Source of the DNA: Rhizorhabdus wittichii RW1
GTDB lineage: Bacteria; Pseudomonadota; Alphaproteobacteria; Sphingomonadales; Sphingomonadaceae
Direction of reading: 5' to 3'
Length of the DNA stretch: 64,000 nucleotides
Assembly: GCA_000016765.1 (NCBI GenBank)
Contig: CP000699.1
Location: 1,550,001 to 1,614,000 of the forward strand
Shown here piece by piece: positions 62,082 to 64,000 of the stretch (position 1 is its first letter; the number at the start of each line of letters is the position of its first letter). The position numbers were made by a program, and so were the translations under genes. The notes under the pieces were generated by a model. The model was given only the letters and a program-made list of their open reading frames with translations. It searched no databases and was not told the DNA's origin.

Positions 62082-64000
62082 GCCAGCGCCTCCGGATCGA
62101 TCCGGACGACCAGCCGGTCGGGCCAGGACAGGGTGAAGCGCGCGCCCTGCGGATCGGCGCAGCGTTCCGCCCGGATGTCGACCTCCATCGCCGCGGCGAA
62201 GTCGCGCGCGATGGCGAGGCCGAGGCCGGTGCCGCCCCGCGCGCGGTCCGATCCGTCGAAGCGGGTGAAGGTCTCGAACACCGCCGTCTCCTTGCCTTCG
62301 GGCAGCCCCGGCCCCTCGTCGCGGATCGCCAGCGACAGGCCGTCGGGCCCGCGCCGCGCGCCGATCCGCAGCGGCGTGCCGGGATGGGCGTAGCGGCCGG
62401 CATTGTCGAGCAGGTTGATCAGGACATGGTGGAGCAGCTGCGGGTCGGCGCGGACCATCGGCAGCTCGGGCGGGATGTCGAGCAGGATATCGTGCCCGTC
62501 GAGCGTCTTGCGCACGGCATGGACCGCGCTCGCCACCGCATCGGTCAGGTCGATCGGCTCGATCGCCAGGGTGATCGCCCCGGCCTGCGCGCGCGCCATG
62601 TCGAGCAGGTTGCCGACGAAACGGTCGAGCCGCTCCACCTCACCGTCGAGCGCGTCGACGATCGCCGCATCCGTCGGGGCGAGCGCCGATTGCCCGAGCT
62701 CGCCGATCGCCGAGCGGATCGTCGTCAGCGGCGTGCGCAGGTCGTGCCCGACCGAGGAGAGCAAGGCGGCGCGGAGCCGGTCGCGGCTGCGCACCACGTC
62801 GAGCTCGCGCATCGCCTCGGCGAGCTGCATCCGGTCCATCGCCAGCGCCGATTGATGGGCGAGGCTGAGCAGCAGCGGCAGCTCGTCGGAGCGGATCGCC
62901 GCGCCATCCGGATCGACATGCGCGACCGCCAGCGCGGCGAGGGTCCGGTCGCCCTTGGCGATCGGCTGGAACAGCCAGTCCGACGCGGTCAGCGTGTCGG
63001 AACCGCGCCCGGCGGGCTTGCCCTTCTCCAGCGTCCAGTTGGCGGCGGCGAGGTCGAGCTGGTCCGGCTCATGCCCGGTCGGGACCGCCGCGACCAGCGC
63101 CGCGCCGGCCGGCGACGGCATGAACAGCATGGCGTTGACGTTGAACAGCCGGGCGATCTCCCCGCAGATCGCCTGGGCCAGTTCGTCGGGATTGGCGGCG
63201 TCGGCAATGCGCTGCGCGAAGCCGGCGAGCGCCGCGTTCTGCCGCGCCGAGCGGTTGGCGAGCTCGGCCTGCGCCCGCATCCGCGCGGCGAGCTGGCTCG
63301 TCACCACCGCCACGATCAGCAGCACGAAGAAGGCGATCACGTTCTCGGGATTGCTGATCGACAGCGTGTAGAGCGGCGGCAGCAGGAAGAAGTTGTAGGC
63401 GAGCGCCGAGACCAGCCCCGCGAACAGCCCCGGCCGCAGCCCGAAGCGCCCCGCCGCCGCGAGCACCGGCAGCAGGAACAGCATCGCGACATTGTTGAGG
63501 TCGAGCAGCTGGCGCAGCCCGACCGCGCTGGCGACCGTCGCCGCGACCATCGCCAGCGACCAAAGGAAGGGACGCGCCTCCAGTCCCTCGCGCCAGGTCC
63601 GCCGCGCCGCCAGCCCCGCCCCGGCCTGCCCCGCGATGGGCAGGACATGGACGGCGACCCCTTCGGCGCTGCGCACGATCCGGTCGACCACCGATCCGTG
63701 GCGCAGCTCGAACCACCAGCTGCGCGACGACTTGCCGAGCACCAACTGGGTCGCGCGATAGTCGCGCGCATAGCCGGCGAGCCCGCTCACCACGTCGGTC
63801 GCCGGCACCGATGCCGTCCCGCCGCCGAGCTGCGCGGCGAGCGCCAGGGTGCGCGCCAGCCGCTCGCGCTCGGCCGCGCCGAAGCCCGACGAGCGGCCGG
63901 TCTCGACATGGATCGCGGTCCAGGGCGCGCGCAGCGCGTCGGCCAGCCGCTTGGCGGCGCGGACCAGGGCCTCGGCCTCGGGCCGCTCGCTGACCGCGAC
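62078..64000 (-). CDS. kdpD: Sensor kinase KdpD, N-terminus cut by window edge
   Basis: The frame is open to base 64000 with no start codon in a suitable place, so the first part is outside. Seen here (640 residues): end of the UspA-like domain (RAPWTAIHVETGRSSGFGAA), four membrane helices, a GAF-like part, and the kinase core with SSVGHDLRTPLTTIRSAIGE (H box), NLLDNAGRYAHPG (N box), DEGPGLPEG and GTGLGLAIARDF (G boxes). It senses potassium limitation and phosphorylates KdpE. Confidence 0.93.
   Translation of the reverse strand, partial: VAVSERPEAEALVRAAKRLADALRAPWTAIHVETGRSSGFGAAERERLARTLALAAQLGGGTASVPATDVVSGLAGYARDYRATQLVLGKSSRSWWFELRHGSVVDRIVRSAEGVAVHVLPIAGQAGAGLAARRTWREGLEARPFLWSLAMVAATVASAVGLRQLLDLNNVAMLFLLPVLAAAGRFGLRPGLFAGLVSALAYNFFLLPPLYTLSISNPENVIAFFVLLIVAVVTSQLAARMRAQAELANRSARQNAALAGFAQRIADAANPDELAQAICGEIARLFNVNAMLFMPSPAGAALVAAVPTGHEPDQLDLAAANWTLEKGKPAGRGSDTLTASDWLFQPIAKGDRTLAALAVAHVDPDGAAIRSDELPLLLSLAHQSALAMDRMQLAEAMRELDVVRSRDRLRAALLSSVGHDLRTPLTTIRSAIGELGQSALAPTDAAIVDALDGEVERLDRFVGNLLDMARAQAGAITLAIEPIDLTDAVASAVHAVRKTLDGHDILLDIPPELPMVRADPQLLHHVLINLLDNAGRYAHPGTPLRIGARRGPDGLSLAIRDEGPGLPEGKETAVFETFTRFDGSDRARGGTGLGLAIARDFAAAMEVDIRAERCADPQGARFTLSWPDRLVVRIDPEALA

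Overview
The window reads as chromosomal DNA of a GC-rich alphaproteobacterium of the order Sphingomonadales (Sphingomonas, Rhizorhabdus or Sphingobium type). The grounds are the housekeeping set (argD-argF, thrC, yajC-secD-secF, bamD, dxs, kdpDE, zur), long TonB-dependent receptors without an STN domain, PQQ enzymes, and repeated palindromes of the form GTCATxCC...GGxAT between genes. Species assignment is inference; no rRNA is present.

Layout. 1-6.7 kb: arginine genes (argF 5' end, argD), small enzymes, thrC, an M16 peptidase and an RNA-methyltransferase-like gene. 6.7-9.1 kb: an AT-richer insertion-like block with a YVGG-repeat secreted protein, a decayed copy of the methyltransferase 3' end, and a three-gene operon of small membrane/lipoproteins. 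9.1-14.1 kb: phhB, a zincin, ccmAB, oligopeptidase B, a lipoprotein and tRNA-Arg(ACG). 14.3-34.1 kb: catabolic cluster A. 34.2-47.9 kb: catabolic cluster B. 47.8-64 kb: paaK, a Ni/Co efflux pair (RcnR-like plus DmeF-like), tRNA-Pro(GGG), yajC-secDF, a glycosyltransferase, bamD, fliMNO, dxs, zur, a MerC-like gene, and kdpE with the 3' part of kdpD.

Cluster A holds a five-gene minus-strand operon (DadA-like FAD oxidoreductase, M81 metallopeptidase, MFS carrier, SDR, D-threonine-aldolase-like PLP enzyme), an XRE-cupin regulator, a SnoaL-like protein, a giant MalT-like LuxR regulator, a gamma-glutamyltransferase homologue, a MOSC-FNR-ferredoxin fusion, then a TonB receptor with a GST, a TetX-like monooxygenase and an esterase. 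A related element of 29-30 bases, sharing a 12-base identical core, lies upstream of both the five-gene operon and the receptor, which suggests one regulon. The enzyme mix fits breakdown of a peptide-like or amino-acid-derived compound with D- or gamma-linked residues; this is inference.

Cluster B holds a TonB receptor, a Zn alcohol dehydrogenase and two PQQ dehydrogenases with N-terminal cytochrome c domains (one minus-strand operon), divergent from an LLM flavin monooxygenase and an alpha/beta hydrolase; then a LuxR regulator divergent from an HSL-type esterase and an acyl-CoA ligase. A dyad of the form GTCCC-GA..-CGGGGAC occurs in both divergent promoter regions. Read together, the genes could import an alcohol, oxidise it to a ketone, insert oxygen, hydrolyse the ester and activate the acid with CoA. 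No integrase, transposase, CRISPR array or phage gene was seen.
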